From Butyrivibrio sp. (GTDB taxonomy: Bacteria > Bacillota > Clostridia > Lachnospirales > Lachnospiraceae): 14,144 nucleotides of DNA. Of this stretch, positions 1 to 7,530 are shown one piece after another. Below the pieces are notes generated by a model. It had not been told where the DNA came from, searched no databases, and was given only the letters and a program-made list of their open reading frames with translations. A program made the position numbers and the translations under genes. Numbering within the stretch: the first letter of the stretch is position 1; every line of letters begins with the position of its first letter. Where the stretch lies: NCBI GenBank assembly GCA_024688095.1, contig JAILEJ010000513.1, forward strand, positions 1 to 14,144, given 5' to 3'.

Positions 1-1137
1 ATTGTTACAAATGAATCAGAACTGGTAGTTCCGTTTAATAATAATAGTATGCTTTATTCTAGAATACTCACATCAGAGAAAGGACAGAATGCACTTAGAA
101 GTATCAGAAAGCAGATGAGCGCAGATTCATTTGGAGCAAAAGCAGTTAAATATGATAAAGTCTACTATTACATGTTTGAATCAGAAATTGGTGACACAGG
201 TCTTTTTATATTAGGCTTTGTTCCTGCGGAATATATAAGTATAAATGTCTGGCACATCGTACTGCTTGTTGGCTGGGTATTTTTCTTTATGGCGACTATT
301 CTTCTTGTGTTTGTTTATTATACATATAAGACCGAATCAAAGGCTTTTGAAGCAAATGCGCTTGTAAAAACCTATAAGGAAAATGAAAGTACTGAAAACA
401 TAAATGTACTGCTTTTATCTAATATGGCGAAGGAATTTAAAGCTCCGCTTAATTCTATAATAAATATGAATGAGATGATCTTAAAAGATCCGTCAGAACT
501 CTTGGTTAAGGAATATGCATCAAAAATAAAAGCTTCAGGTATAGCGTTAAATTCTACTATTAATGATGTTATAGATTTTGTAAAACTTAAGAACGGATCA
601 TTGGAAATAACACCTGAACAATATGATCTAAAAAATGAAATAGAGACATTGTATAAAATGACTTCAATTCTTGCAGAAGAAAAGAATCTGGAGCTTAAGG
701 TTGAAATCAATAAAAGTATTCCCCGAATCCTTTATGGTGATATAAGGAGGCTTCGCGGAGTTATACTCAATTTAATTACTAATGCAATCAAGTATACAGA
801 AAGAGGAGAAGTACTGATAAGATTCTGGTACGTAAAAACTGATAAAAATAATATAATGCTCAATGTTTCAGTTAAAGATACTGGAATAGGAATCAAGCAG
901 GAAGATATTGGTAAGCTATATGCTCCTTATGAAAAAATAAATGAGATCAGTAAGGATGTTCTGTCGGGAACTGGACTTGGACTTAATATAGCCAAGGAAG
1001 TTCTTGGACTTATGGGATCATCATTAAAAATAGAGAGTGAGTATGGAAGCGGCTCGGAATTTTCATTTGAGGTAAATCAGACAGTAATTGAGTGGGAACC
1101 GATTGGAAAAATAGCTATGAACCGGATAAAAAAATAA
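1..1137 (+). CDS. Membrane sensor histidine-kinase homologue lacking the phosphoacceptor His (5' end outside window)
   Basis: The frame is open from base 1, so the true start lies upstream; an ATG at 49 is internal. The 378 visible residues show the end of an extracytoplasmic sensor region, one membrane helix (about 82-109), a HisKA-like dimerisation helix (about 136-205) and a complete HATPase_c domain. The N box NLITNAIKYT is at 257-266, the G1 box DTGIGI at 293-298 and the G2 box GTGLGL at 323-328. In HisKA the usual S-H-E-x-R-T-P-L reads AKEFKAPL, so Lys144 (codon 430-432) replaces the phosphorylated His. ATP binding looks intact, but normal autophosphorylation is not expected. The protein ends about 15 residues after HATPase_c, in a W-E-P-I-G stretch that in related hybrid kinases, as I remember them, leads into a receiver domain; none follows here. 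It may be a truncated hybrid kinase reused as a sensor or scaffold, probably co-transcribed with the cyclase 15 bases downstream. Confidence 0.85.
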   Translation: MVTNESELVVPFNNNSMLYSRILTSEKGQNALRSIRKQMSADSFGAKAVKYDKVYYYMFESEIGDTGLFILGFVPAEYISINVWHIVLLVGWVFFFMATILLVFVYYTYKTESKAFEANALVKTYKENESTENINVLLLSNMAKEFKAPLNSIINMNEMILKDPSELLVKEYASKIKASGIALNSTINDVIDFVKLKNGSLEITPEQYDLKNEIETLYKMTSILAEEKNLELKVEINKSIPRILYGDIRRLRGVILNLITNAIKYTERGEVLIRFWYVKTDKNNIMLNVSVKDTGIGIKQEDIGKLYAPYEKINEISKDVLSGTGLGLNIAKEVLGLMGSSLKIESEYGSGSEFSFEVNQTVIEWEPIGKIAMNRIKK

Positions 1138-1152
1138 GAGAAGGATAAAACG

Positions 1153-2808
1153 TTGAAATCTATTCAGACTAAGCTTGTTATCTTCATAGTGATATGTATA
1201 GTTTTGTCTATCACCATAATAATGGTAGTAGGTCTATTCAACATGCGCGATCTTGCAACAGATTATTCTGAAGATTACATGGAACAGCTTATTGATAATA
1301 AAATAGGAAAAACAGATAGTGTGCTTGAAGAAATAGAAGATGCTGTTACTTCCATGCAGTCTTTTGCTCTTGCTCAGGTGGGGGACTCCACAGAAATGCT
1401 GGATAATACAGTAAGAAGAAAGCTGTATCTGGAGAATATGGAAGAACTAGCATGCAGTGTTGCAAAAACAATAAATGGAGCTATAAGTGTATATTTCAGG
1501 CTGGATCCCTATAAATATGGCAAAAATGCGGGCTTTTTTTATCTTCTTAATGCCGACACCGGCGATTTACAAAAAATGGAGCTTACTGACATTTCCAGGT
1601 ATGACGTAACCGACAGGGAACATGTTGCATGGTGGTATGAGCCTATGCAAAATGGAAAACCATGCTGGCTTGAGCCGTATTTTAACAGGAATGTCAATAA
1701 ATATATGATTTCATATGTAATACCAATTTATTATGAAACCAGGTTTTTGGGAGTAGTTGGCGTTGATATAGAAGTTATGACTATTATGAAGGATGTTTCA
1801 GATATAACTTTATACGATTCAGGTTATGCATTTGTTATTGATTCGAAAAAGAATCTTGTCTATCACAAATATTATGATGATGGCATAGAATATGAGCAGA
1901 TGGATGAAGAACTAAGGCAGAATATAGATCGCATTTTTATAAAAAATAAAATTAATCAGTTTATAAGTATCAGGTCAATGGGCGAAGATAAGCAGTTAAT
2001 AATAGGACAGCTGAGAAATGGGATGTATCTTGGTTATGCAGTTCCCAAGGGAGAAATATATGAGACAATTTATGATACACTTATTAAGACTGTTGTGTTT
2101 ACCATATTACTTATTGTTTCTGTTGTGACGATATCGGTTGTGCTTATTCATTCCATGACAGGTCCACTCAAAAAGCTTGCAAAGGCTTCAGAACAAATGG
2201 CAGAGGGTGATCTTAAGGTTGACCTTGTATATAAGAGTGATGATGAAATAGGGGTTCTTGCCAAAAATATGTATCATCTTGGCGAGAGTCTGCAAAAATA
2301 TTTTGATTACTTTAACAAGCTTGCTTATACAGACGAATTATCAGGCCTTCCAAATAAGGCAGCCTTTGACAGAGATGTGACTCTCATAATGGATGATATA
2401 AAGAAAAACGATGAAACATTTGAACTCATAATAATGGATATAAATTTCCTGAAGAGAATAAATGATAGTATAGGTCATGATGTTGGAGACATTCTGATTT
2501 CCGGAGTGTCAGGATATATAGCAGATACCTTTGGTAAATCAAATGCCTACAGGATAGGCGGAGATGAGTTTGCTGCAATATTACTAAAGGAAAATGTGGG
2601 AAAGTCTGAAATGTATATTGAAAAGCTTAACAGGGAAATTATGGAATATGCATACAAGCAAAAGAACATTTTTGGATGTGTTATTTCAATAGCCTGCGGA
2701 GCATCTGTTTATAAGAGGGATGAGGATAATAATTTTTCTGATGTCTTTAAACGTGCTGATTCTAATATGTATAAAAACAAGGTTCAAATGAAGGCAGAGA
2801 GAATATAA
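1153..2808 (+). CDS. Membrane diguanylate cyclase, dCache-HAMP-GGDEF
   Basis: This enzyme should condense two GTP into cyclic di-GMP in response to an extracellular ligand. The TTG start at 1153 is chosen because it follows an AGAAGGA ribosome site and puts a Lys residue directly before the first membrane helix (about 8-28). A dCache-type periplasm-like sensor fills about 30-310, with W-W-Y, W-L-E-P-Y and G-V-D-I features of small-molecule-binding Cache domains. A second helix spans about 313-335, HAMP about 336-388, and the GGDEF domain runs from about 393 to the end. GGDEF is at 469-473 and the metal-binding Asp is D429 in MDINFLKRIND, so the catalytic site looks intact. The RxxD inhibitory site normally five residues before GGDEF is absent (FGKS is there), so product inhibition through that site is not expected. 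No EAL domain follows. It sits 15 bases behind the kinase-like gene, suggesting one signalling unit. Confidence 0.9.
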   Translation: MKSIQTKLVIFIVICIVLSITIIMVVGLFNMRDLATDYSEDYMEQLIDNKIGKTDSVLEEIEDAVTSMQSFALAQVGDSTEMLDNTVRRKLYLENMEELACSVAKTINGAISVYFRLDPYKYGKNAGFFYLLNADTGDLQKMELTDISRYDVTDREHVAWWYEPMQNGKPCWLEPYFNRNVNKYMISYVIPIYYETRFLGVVGVDIEVMTIMKDVSDITLYDSGYAFVIDSKKNLVYHKYYDDGIEYEQMDEELRQNIDRIFIKNKINQFISIRSMGEDKQLIIGQLRNGMYLGYAVPKGEIYETIYDTLIKTVVFTILLIVSVVTISVVLIHSMTGPLKKLAKASEQMAEGDLKVDLVYKSDDEIGVLAKNMYHLGESLQKYFDYFNKLAYTDELSGLPNKAAFDRDVTLIMDDIKKNDETFELIIMDINFLKRINDSIGHDVGDILISGVSGYIADTFGKSNAYRIGGDEFAAILLKENVGKSEMYIEKLNREIMEYAYKQKNIFGCVISIACGASVYKRDEDNNFSDVFKRADSNMYKNKVQMKAERI

Positions 2809-2851
2809 AATAAGAAAAGTCAGATTTTGTTCAATAAATAATTATAGAAAA

Positions 2852-2861
2852 ATTCCGGAAT
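2852..2861. repeat. Perfect 10-bp palindrome ATTCCGGAAT
   Basis: A self-complementary ATTCCGGAAT lies in the 99-base gap before the HIT gene, five bases upstream of a TATGATAAT stretch that resembles a -10 element (2866-2874). No good -35 is visible at the right distance. It could be an operator for the HIT gene or chance; it has no loop or T run, so it is not a terminator. Confidence 0.3.
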
Positions 2862-2907
2862 GGAGTATGATAATTAAAGAACTATTTTGAAATGAGAGGT
2901 AATACAA

Positions 2908-3345
2908 ATGAGTGAAGTAAAAGATATGAATTGTGCATACTGTGCAAAGGGAGAGCTTGTTGCAAAGTTTGGTTATGAAATCTGCGAGCTTCCTGCAAGC
3001 GTTGTATATTTATTTAAAGAGCAGTCACACCCTGGAAGATGCATTGTTGCAAGCAGGCACCATGTATCAGAGATGCTTGAGATCAGTAAAGAGGAAAGAG
3101 CAGCATTTCTTGAGGACTGTGTAACTGTTTCTGAAGCAATTCATAAGGTATTTAATCCTGATAAGGTAAATTATGGAATGTATGGTGATACAGGACATCA
3201 CCTTCATATGCACCTTGTTCCAAAGTACAAAGGCGAGTTTGAATGGGGCGGAACATTTGCAATGGATCCAAATCTCAAAAAGCTTACAACTGATGAAGAA
3301 TGTGAAGAAGTTGCTGCTAAGCTTAGAAAAGCAATTCTTGGATAA
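2908..3345 (+). CDS. HIT-family nucleotide hydrolase/transferase
   Basis: This is a 145-residue histidine-triad protein, the normal size for the family. The triad H-x-H-x-H is HLHMHLV at residues 98-104, where H100 is expected to be the nucleophile that forms a nucleotidyl-histidine intermediate. A C-x-x-C pair (C9, C12) at the start resembles the zinc site of many bacterial HIT proteins. Family members split AMP-linked compounds such as adenosine phosphoramidates or dinucleoside polyphosphates in the cytoplasm; the exact substrate here cannot be read from sequence. The ATG follows a GAGAGG ribosome site by the usual spacing. The gene is 99 bases behind the cyclase with no terminator seen between them, so read-through is possible, but a separate promoter may lie in the gap. 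A hairpin terminator follows 16 bases after the stop. Confidence 0.9.
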   Translation: MSEVKDMNCAYCAKGELVAKFGYEICELPASVVYLFKEQSHPGRCIVASRHHVSEMLEISKEERAAFLEDCVTVSEAIHKVFNPDKVNYGMYGDTGHHLHMHLVPKYKGEFEWGGTFAMDPNLKKLTTDEECEEVAAKLRKAILG

Positions 3346-3361
3346 TTTGGGCTTATAAATG

Positions 3362-3419
3362 AAAAGGCATGTAAAGAGAGAACCGTTTTGCGGTTTATTA
3401 AACTCTTAACATGCCTTTT
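3362..3419. terminator. Bidirectional intrinsic terminator with nested hairpin
   Basis: An 11-bp perfect stem (AAAAGGCATGT, 3362-3372, with ACATGCCTTTT, 3409-3419) continues after one A/A mismatch into AAGAG/CTCTT (3374-3378 with 3403-3407). It encloses a second small hairpin, AACCG-TTTTG-CGGTT (3381-3395). A T-rich tract follows on the plus strand, and a shorter TTTTCATTT on the minus strand. It sits between the convergent HIT and pyridoxamine kinase genes and can serve both. Confidence 0.85.
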
Positions 3420-3442
3420 ATTATTTTTAAAAATTTTTTTAA

Positions 3443-4285
3443 TTATTTCAAAATACCTAGCATTGAAATAAGCTTTGGAATAGCCTGTTCAAAATTAACA
3501 CCATACCAGACTCTGTCTTCATCAGCTTCAGTTTTCTTAATCGAATCTACAACGAATTCAACAGCAATCTTAATGGCAGTATCAATATCTGCGCCTCTTG
3601 TAAATGCACCGGTAAGGCAGCTTGCAAATACATCTCCTGTACCATGGAAAAAATGCTCCATACGTTCACCATAGTACTCATGCCAGCTATCGTCTGTTTT
3701 CCTGTAGGAGAGAACGCCAAGCTTGTCTTTCCCTTCTGTAGCACCAGTCATTATTACTAAAGGTGTTCCGGCATCGGATAGCTTTTTAAGCATGGCTTTT
3801 ATTTCATCCTTTGTAAAATCTTCACGATAAGGTGTACTAGTCAGAATGCATACTTCTGTAAGATTTGGCAAAATGATATCTGCGCTTGCACATAATGAAG
3901 CCATTTCTCTTGCATATTCGTCGTCAAAACCTTTATAAAGCTTTCCGCCATCGGCCATTGCAGGGTCAACAATTTTCAGCTGGTTCTTATCGGCGAAGTC
4001 TTTGAAAATGGTTTCTACAATTGATATCTGTTTAATGGAACCAAGATATCCTGTATATATGGCATCAAATTTAAAATTGTCTTTTTTCCAGTGTGCAAGA
4101 ATTCCATCAAGATCATCTGTAAGATCCCTGAAAGTAAATCCGTTCTCAAAAGCTGTATGATTTGATAAAACAGCTGTTGGAAGAACGGCAGTCTCTATTC
4201 CCATTGCTGAAATAATTGGAAGAGCTACGGTTAAAGAGCATCTGCCAATACATGATATATCCTGAACAGTTAAAACACGTTTCAT
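3443..4285 (-). CDS. pdxY: Pyridoxamine/pyridoxal kinase
   Basis: This cytoplasmic kinase of the ribokinase-like fold phosphorylates pyridoxal or pyridoxamine with ATP in vitamin B6 salvage, giving pyridoxal phosphate. Length is 280 residues, as usual. The start VQDISCIGRCSLTVALP (7-23) is typical of the clostridial branch. The central VDPAMADGGKLY (106-117) and ILPNLTE (138-144) match the family, and the anion hole with catalytic Asp is H-G-T-G-D-V (214-219, base D218). The ATG is preceded by a strong GAGGAG ribosome site. It lies 155 bases downstream of the esterase on the same strand; I see no GC-containing terminator between them, so both co-transcription and a separate promoter are possible. 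The symbol marks the PdxY-like family; clostridial members are sometimes named pdxK. Assignment to B6 kinase rather than hydroxymethylpyrimidine kinase rests on overall resemblance. Confidence 0.9.
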   Translation of the reverse strand: MKRVLTVQDISCIGRCSLTVALPIISAMGIETAVLPTAVLSNHTAFENGFTFRDLTDDLDGILAHWKKDNFKFDAIYTGYLGSIKQISIVETIFKDFADKNQLKIVDPAMADGGKLYKGFDDEYAREMASLCASADIILPNLTEVCILTSTPYREDFTKDEIKAMLKKLSDAGTPLVIMTGATEGKDKLGVLSYRKTDDSWHEYYGERMEHFFHGTGDVFASCLTGAFTRGADIDTAIKIAVEFVVDSIKKTEADEDRVWYGVNFEQAIPKLISMLGILK

Positions 4286-4354
4286 AAAAATCTCCTCTGC
4301 AAAGGATGACCATTCGCTTATATCTGCAAAAAGCCAAAGTAATTTATCTTATGT

Positions 4355-4383
4355 ATTCTATCACTATGTATGCAGAGTATGAA
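4355..4383 (-). promoter_or_regulatory. Possible promoter of the pyridoxamine kinase gene
   Basis: Read on the minus strand, TTCATA (4378-4383) and TAGAAT (4355-4360) are 17 bases apart, about 70 bases upstream of the kinase ATG. The -35 match is poor, so this is only a candidate. The rest of the 155-base gap is AT-rich and shows nothing else. Confidence 0.3.
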
Positions 4384-4440
4384 ACTGTTTTATTAATGTT
4401 TTTCTTCTGAAATTTTTTAAATATAAATATTTTTAAGGCT

Positions 4441-5289
4441 TTATTTAAAAATCTCAGGAAGCAGATTATACAGATATTCATAGCCGTATTCATAGGTATG
4501 AATACCTTCTTCCCAGGAACAGTATCTAAGCCTTTTATCATTATCATTATTAAATCCATCTGCAAGCATTGCTTTTATCAGAGGATCAAGGGCAGGGAAG
4601 GCTATATCCTTGTCGCCTGTAAATGCAAAAACATTGTAGGAATAGTTATCAAAGCCTTTGTCTTTTATGTATTCTTTCATTAGTTTTGCTGTTTTTTCGG
4701 GATATGTGGCGCCGCCTTTTTCTTCTACAATCCAGCAGTCGCCGCTTAAAGGCATGAAATTTTTGATAAGATCAAGGCAGTTTAAATACATTTCCCAGGT
4801 TACTTCAGAGCCCATGGAAAATCCACTGAAAGCCCTGTGGTCTCTGTCTGCAATGGTGCGATATTTGCTGTCAATAGCAGGCAAAAGATCATTTCTGAAT
4901 TCATTATGATAAAGTTTTGTAAGTACTCCGGCATCCTTTATATCGTGAAGAGCACTTTGAGAATCTGAATAGTAAAAAGTAGGAGTTACAACCAGCATTG
5001 GTTCAATATCTCCATTTGCAATCATATGATCAAGTATGTGCTTAAGCTGCAGACTTCTGTTCTGGCAGTACATAATTTCTTCTTCATTTCCGCCGCCGCC
5101 ATGCATAAGATAGAGAACATTGTAATTTTTGCCGCTTCCATCATATCCTTCAGGAACATATACCAAAGCACGCTTTGTAACTTTAGACTTATCAGAATAG
5201 TATTTCACAGAATCGTAGAATATTTCTTCAAGTCTTCCTCCCTTGATATCTTCGTAATAATTCTTTGGAACTCTTTTTTCAAAACCCAT
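4441..5289 (-). CDS. Cytoplasmic alpha/beta-hydrolase esterase, CE1/feruloyl-esterase type
   Basis: This 282-residue protein has the putative-esterase fold found in carbohydrate esterase family 1, whose members remove feruloyl or acetyl groups from plant-cell-wall sugars. The oxyanion-hole region is LYLMHGGGG (59-67). The nucleophile elbow is G-F-S-M-G (156-160, Ser158), the acid is most likely D226 or D228 in TGDKDIA, and the base is His264 in EGIHTYEY. There is no signal peptide or membrane helix, so it should act inside the cell on imported oligosaccharides. The ATG follows an AGGAGG ribosome site. It is transcribed away from the LytTR regulator and lies upstream of the pyridoxamine kinase gene. 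Ester specificity cannot be decided from sequence; a general acyl esterase is the alternative. The position between sensory genes and a glycosidase cluster agrees with a sugar role. Confidence 0.82.
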   Translation of the reverse strand: MGFEKRVPKNYYEDIKGGRLEEIFYDSVKYYSDKSKVTKRALVYVPEGYDGSGKNYNVLYLMHGGGGNEEEIMYCQNRSLQLKHILDHMIANGDIEPMLVVTPTFYYSDSQSALHDIKDAGVLTKLYHNEFRNDLLPAIDSKYRTIADRDHRAFSGFSMGSEVTWEMYLNCLDLIKNFMPLSGDCWIVEEKGGATYPEKTAKLMKEYIKDKGFDNYSYNVFAFTGDKDIAFPALDPLIKAMLADGFNNDNDKRLRYCSWEEGIHTYEYGYEYLYNLLPEIFK

Positions 5290-5327
5290 ACTAATACCTC
5301 CTGTACATAATATTTCCCAATGGCTAT

Positions 5328-5357
5328 ATCATAAGACTTTGGTGTGTGTCCTATCAA
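5328..5357 (-). promoter_or_regulatory. Probable promoter of the esterase gene
   Basis: On the minus strand TTGATA (5352-5357) and TATGAT (5328-5333) are separated by 18 bases, a good match to a housekeeping sigma promoter, about 40 bases upstream of the esterase ATG. The -35 overlaps the left arm of an inverted repeat in this divergent region. Confidence 0.5.
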
Positions 5358-5375
5358 CGATATTGAGGTATAGGA
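5349..5375. repeat. Inverted repeat in divergent control region
   Basis: TCCTAT (5349-5354) and ATAGGA (5370-5375) form a dyad with 15 bases between the arms and 21 bases between arm centres, about two DNA turns. It overlaps the esterase -35 and sits just upstream of or within the LytTR operon promoter region. It could be an operator for a dimeric regulator such as the adjacent LytTR protein; arms are only 6 bases, so chance is possible. Confidence 0.35.
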
Positions 5376-5383
5376 AGTTTGTT

Positions 5384-5414
5384 TTGGATAAAATGCACAA
5401 ATATATGTTAAAAT
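5384..5414 (+). promoter_or_regulatory. Possible promoter of the LytTR/GHKL operon
   Basis: TTGGAT (5384-5389) and TAAAAT (5409-5414) are 19 bases apart, slightly long, upstream of the AAGGGG ribosome site of the response regulator. An alternative pair is TTGAGG (5363-5368) with GATAAA (5387-5392), 18 apart. Neither is strong; this could mean that the promoter needs an activator. Confidence 0.3.
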
Positions 5415-5447
5415 TAGTAGGAAAGAGATATAGCAAGGGGTATAGTT

Positions 5448-6158
5448 ATGATACGAATAGCAATCGTTGAAGATGAACAGAAGGACATAGAGAATCTTTC
5501 GAAGCTTCTAAACAGATATGGGCAGGAGCACAGCGAGCATGTAGAAATATTTGATTTTCGTAATGCCATTAATTTTCTCACCAATTATCAGCCTAATTAT
5601 GATCTGGTTTTTATGGATGTTCAGATGCCACACATGGATGGTATGGAAGCAGCCAGAAGCCTTAGAAAACTTGATACTGAAACCCTTCTTATATTTGTGA
5701 CCAATATGGCGAATGTTGCAGTAAACGGATATGAAGTTGCGGCCTTTGATTTTATTGTAAAGCCTGCTGAATATGCATCACTTTGCATCAAAATGGACAG
5801 AGTCAGAGAAAATTTAAGTCTTAGGAACGAAAAAAAGATAATAATACAATCTGACGGAGCCAAAATTCTATTAAAATCCCAAGAAATATATTATGTTGAG
5901 GTAATGGACCATAAGCTTGTTTATCATACTACAAGAGGGGATTTTCCTGCTTATGGAACAATTAGCAAAGTGGCTTCTGAGCTTGATGATATAGGCTTTT
6001 CATTTTGTAATAAATCCTATCTTGTTAATCTCAAATATGTCTCAAAAGTAGAAAAATATGTTGTAACCGTCAACGGTATGGAATTACAGATATCTCATCC
6101 AAGAAAAAAAGATTTTATGAATGAGCTTTCAGATTATATAGGAAGGACACTGCAGTGA
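5448..6158 (+). CDS. LytTR-family response regulator (AgrA/ComE-like)
   Basis: This cytoplasmic transcription regulator is switched by phosphorylation and binds DNA through a LytTR domain. The receiver domain covers about 1-120: the acidic pair E8-D9, phosphoacceptor D57 in FMDVQMP, T85, and K105 in DFIVKP are all present. The LytTR domain covers about 133-234, with the typical IYYVEV and F-x-x-x-N-K-S-Y-L-V-N-L features. Length 236 is normal. The start ATG has an AAGGGG ribosome site. It overlaps the downstream kinase gene by 4 bases, so the two form a translationally coupled two-component pair. Targets are not shown by the sequence. The divergent esterase promoter region and the downstream carbohydrate cluster are the nearest candidates, since many LytTR regulators act on neighbouring genes. 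Confidence 0.92.
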   Translation: MIRIAIVEDEQKDIENLSKLLNRYGQEHSEHVEIFDFRNAINFLTNYQPNYDLVFMDVQMPHMDGMEAARSLRKLDTETLLIFVTNMANVAVNGYEVAAFDFIVKPAEYASLCIKMDRVRENLSLRNEKKIIIQSDGAKILLKSQEIYYVEVMDHKLVYHTTRGDFPAYGTISKVASELDDIGFSFCNKSYLVNLKYVSKVEKYVVTVNGMELQISHPRKKDFMNELSDYIGRTLQ

Positions 6159-7462
6159 TTGAACTATTCTGGCGTGAAAATATACTTATAGGTCTTTTGG
6201 CTGTACAGCTTATAGTGTGCCATAAGCTTAAGAAAAGAGAGTACTGGCAGATAAAGTGGCTCATTATGACAGTTGTACTTTTCCTGATAGCAGATAAGCT
6301 AAATCAGAACTGGCAATGGAGCGGTCAGACAATTGTTGCAGAAGCTATGCTAAGTAGCATACGTGGAAGAATTATAGTTTTCCTTGGAACCTATATTCAG
6401 ATGTTTTTGTGCTACCATTTAAGCGGGTGGAATGCACTTTATTTTCTTGCGATATCGATGTCGATACAGCATATACAATTTGCGCTGTATAAAATAATCA
6501 GTGAGTTTATTACTCTGATGTTTGCCCTTCAGATGACAGATGTACAAAAATTCGTATTAAATCTTATTATTTTTGCGATATATATTGTTATTGTAGTACT
6601 TATTTTCAGAGGACTTTCAGAAGTAAAGATACAAAAGGATCAGTACATGATAGTCCTTCTTGCAGTATTTCTTTTTATATGTATGGAAGGAATAAGCATG
6701 TATATGTATGTAAAGGATCCTGAATTTAACTATGGTACGACACTAATTGCAGTTAAATTAATGGATGTAATATACAATATTGTAATGTTATGCATGCTGT
6801 ATAATCTCCTTGGAAAAAAAGTGCTTGAAATCGAAAATGCAGCACTTCATTCACTTGCAAAGCAGCGAAGCACTCAGTACGCATTTACACAGGAACTTAT
6901 AAATACAATAAATATCAAGACCCATGATCTGAAGAAGCAGATAAGATATTTTAAAAACCATGAAAATGAGATAGGAGATTTTTTGGATGATGTTGAAAAT
7001 ACAGTCCTTTTGTATGATTCAATAGTTCATACCAATAATGATACTCTTAGCGCAATCCTCACTGAAAAAAGTATGATCTGCCATAAGGAAAAGATTCCTT
7101 TTACCTGTATTGCAGATGGAACAGGTATAGAGTTTATAAAAGAGCTTGACGTCTATACTCTTTTTGCAAACCTTATGGATAACGCAATTGAAGCTTCGCT
7201 TGAGGTGCCGGAAGGAAACAGGAGCATATCTCTTATTGTGAAAAAGCAAAGCGGGTTTATCTCAATTGTGGAAGAAAATATGTATGAAAAGCCTCCGGTT
7301 GTTCAGGACGGTTTTTTTAAAACCATAAAAGATGATGTTTCAAATCATGGTTTTGGCCTGAAAAGTATGAATGAGATTGTTGACAAATATAACGGTAATA
7401 TAAAATTTGAAGTAAATGATAATAAATTTAAAGTGAATATTTTGTTTTCTATTCCGGATTAA
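6155..7462 (+). CDS. GHKL sensor histidine kinase (AgrC-like), partner of the LytTR regulator
   Basis: This membrane kinase should sense an extracellular signal and phosphorylate the preceding LytTR regulator. The GTG start at 6155 overlaps the regulator's stop by four bases. About the first 225 residues hold six or so membrane helices, the usual AgrC/ComD-like sensor layout with little extracellular domain. The phosphoacceptor is H257 in T-H-D-L-K-K-Q. The HATPase_c domain has the N box NLMDNAIEAS and a G box HGFGLKSM near the C terminus, as in the GHKL group. Length 435 is normal. No agrB-like processing enzyme or short pheromone-peptide gene is visible beside it, so the signal may be a sugar, a membrane state or a peptide encoded elsewhere. 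A strong hairpin terminator follows 25 bases after the stop. Confidence 0.9.
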   Translation: MIELFWRENILIGLLAVQLIVCHKLKKREYWQIKWLIMTVVLFLIADKLNQNWQWSGQTIVAEAMLSSIRGRIIVFLGTYIQMFLCYHLSGWNALYFLAISMSIQHIQFALYKIISEFITLMFALQMTDVQKFVLNLIIFAIYIVIVVLIFRGLSEVKIQKDQYMIVLLAVFLFICMEGISMYMYVKDPEFNYGTTLIAVKLMDVIYNIVMLCMLYNLLGKKVLEIENAALHSLAKQRSTQYAFTQELINTINIKTHDLKKQIRYFKNHENEIGDFLDDVENTVLLYDSIVHTNNDTLSAILTEKSMICHKEKIPFTCIADGTGIEFIKELDVYTLFANLMDNAIEASLEVPEGNRSISLIVKKQSGFISIVEENMYEKPPVVQDGFFKTIKDDVSNHGFGLKSMNEIVDKYNGNIKFEVNDNKFKVNILFSIPD

Positions 7463-7487
7463 AGTTTAAGAATACGAATGAAAAATT

Positions 7488-7530
7488 AAAGCTTACGTCG
7501 AATGCATTGAATGCAAAGGGCGTAAGCTTT
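7488..7530 (+). terminator. Intrinsic terminator after the two-component operon
   Basis: A 10-bp perfect stem, AAAGCTTACG (7488-7497) with CGTAAGCTTT (7521-7530), is followed directly by ATTTTTGTTTTATT. The loop holds a smaller hairpin TGCAT-TGA-ATGCA (7503-7515) and a direct repeat of GAATGCA (7500-7506, 7509-7515). It ends only 52 bases before the lipoprotein ATG. Confidence 0.88.

Noticed and set aside
372..710. A 112-codon minus-strand open frame inside the kinase-like gene
   Set aside because: It is a Ser/Phe/Ile-rich shadow of the HisKA and linker coding region with no independent support.
2809..2907. A terminator after the diguanylate cyclase
   Set aside because: The only palindrome (ATTCCGGAAT) has no loop and no T run after it.
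4286..4440. A terminator between the esterase and the pyridoxamine kinase
   Set aside because: Only AT-only self-complementarity is present, with no GC-containing stem before a T run, so a terminator cannot be supported.
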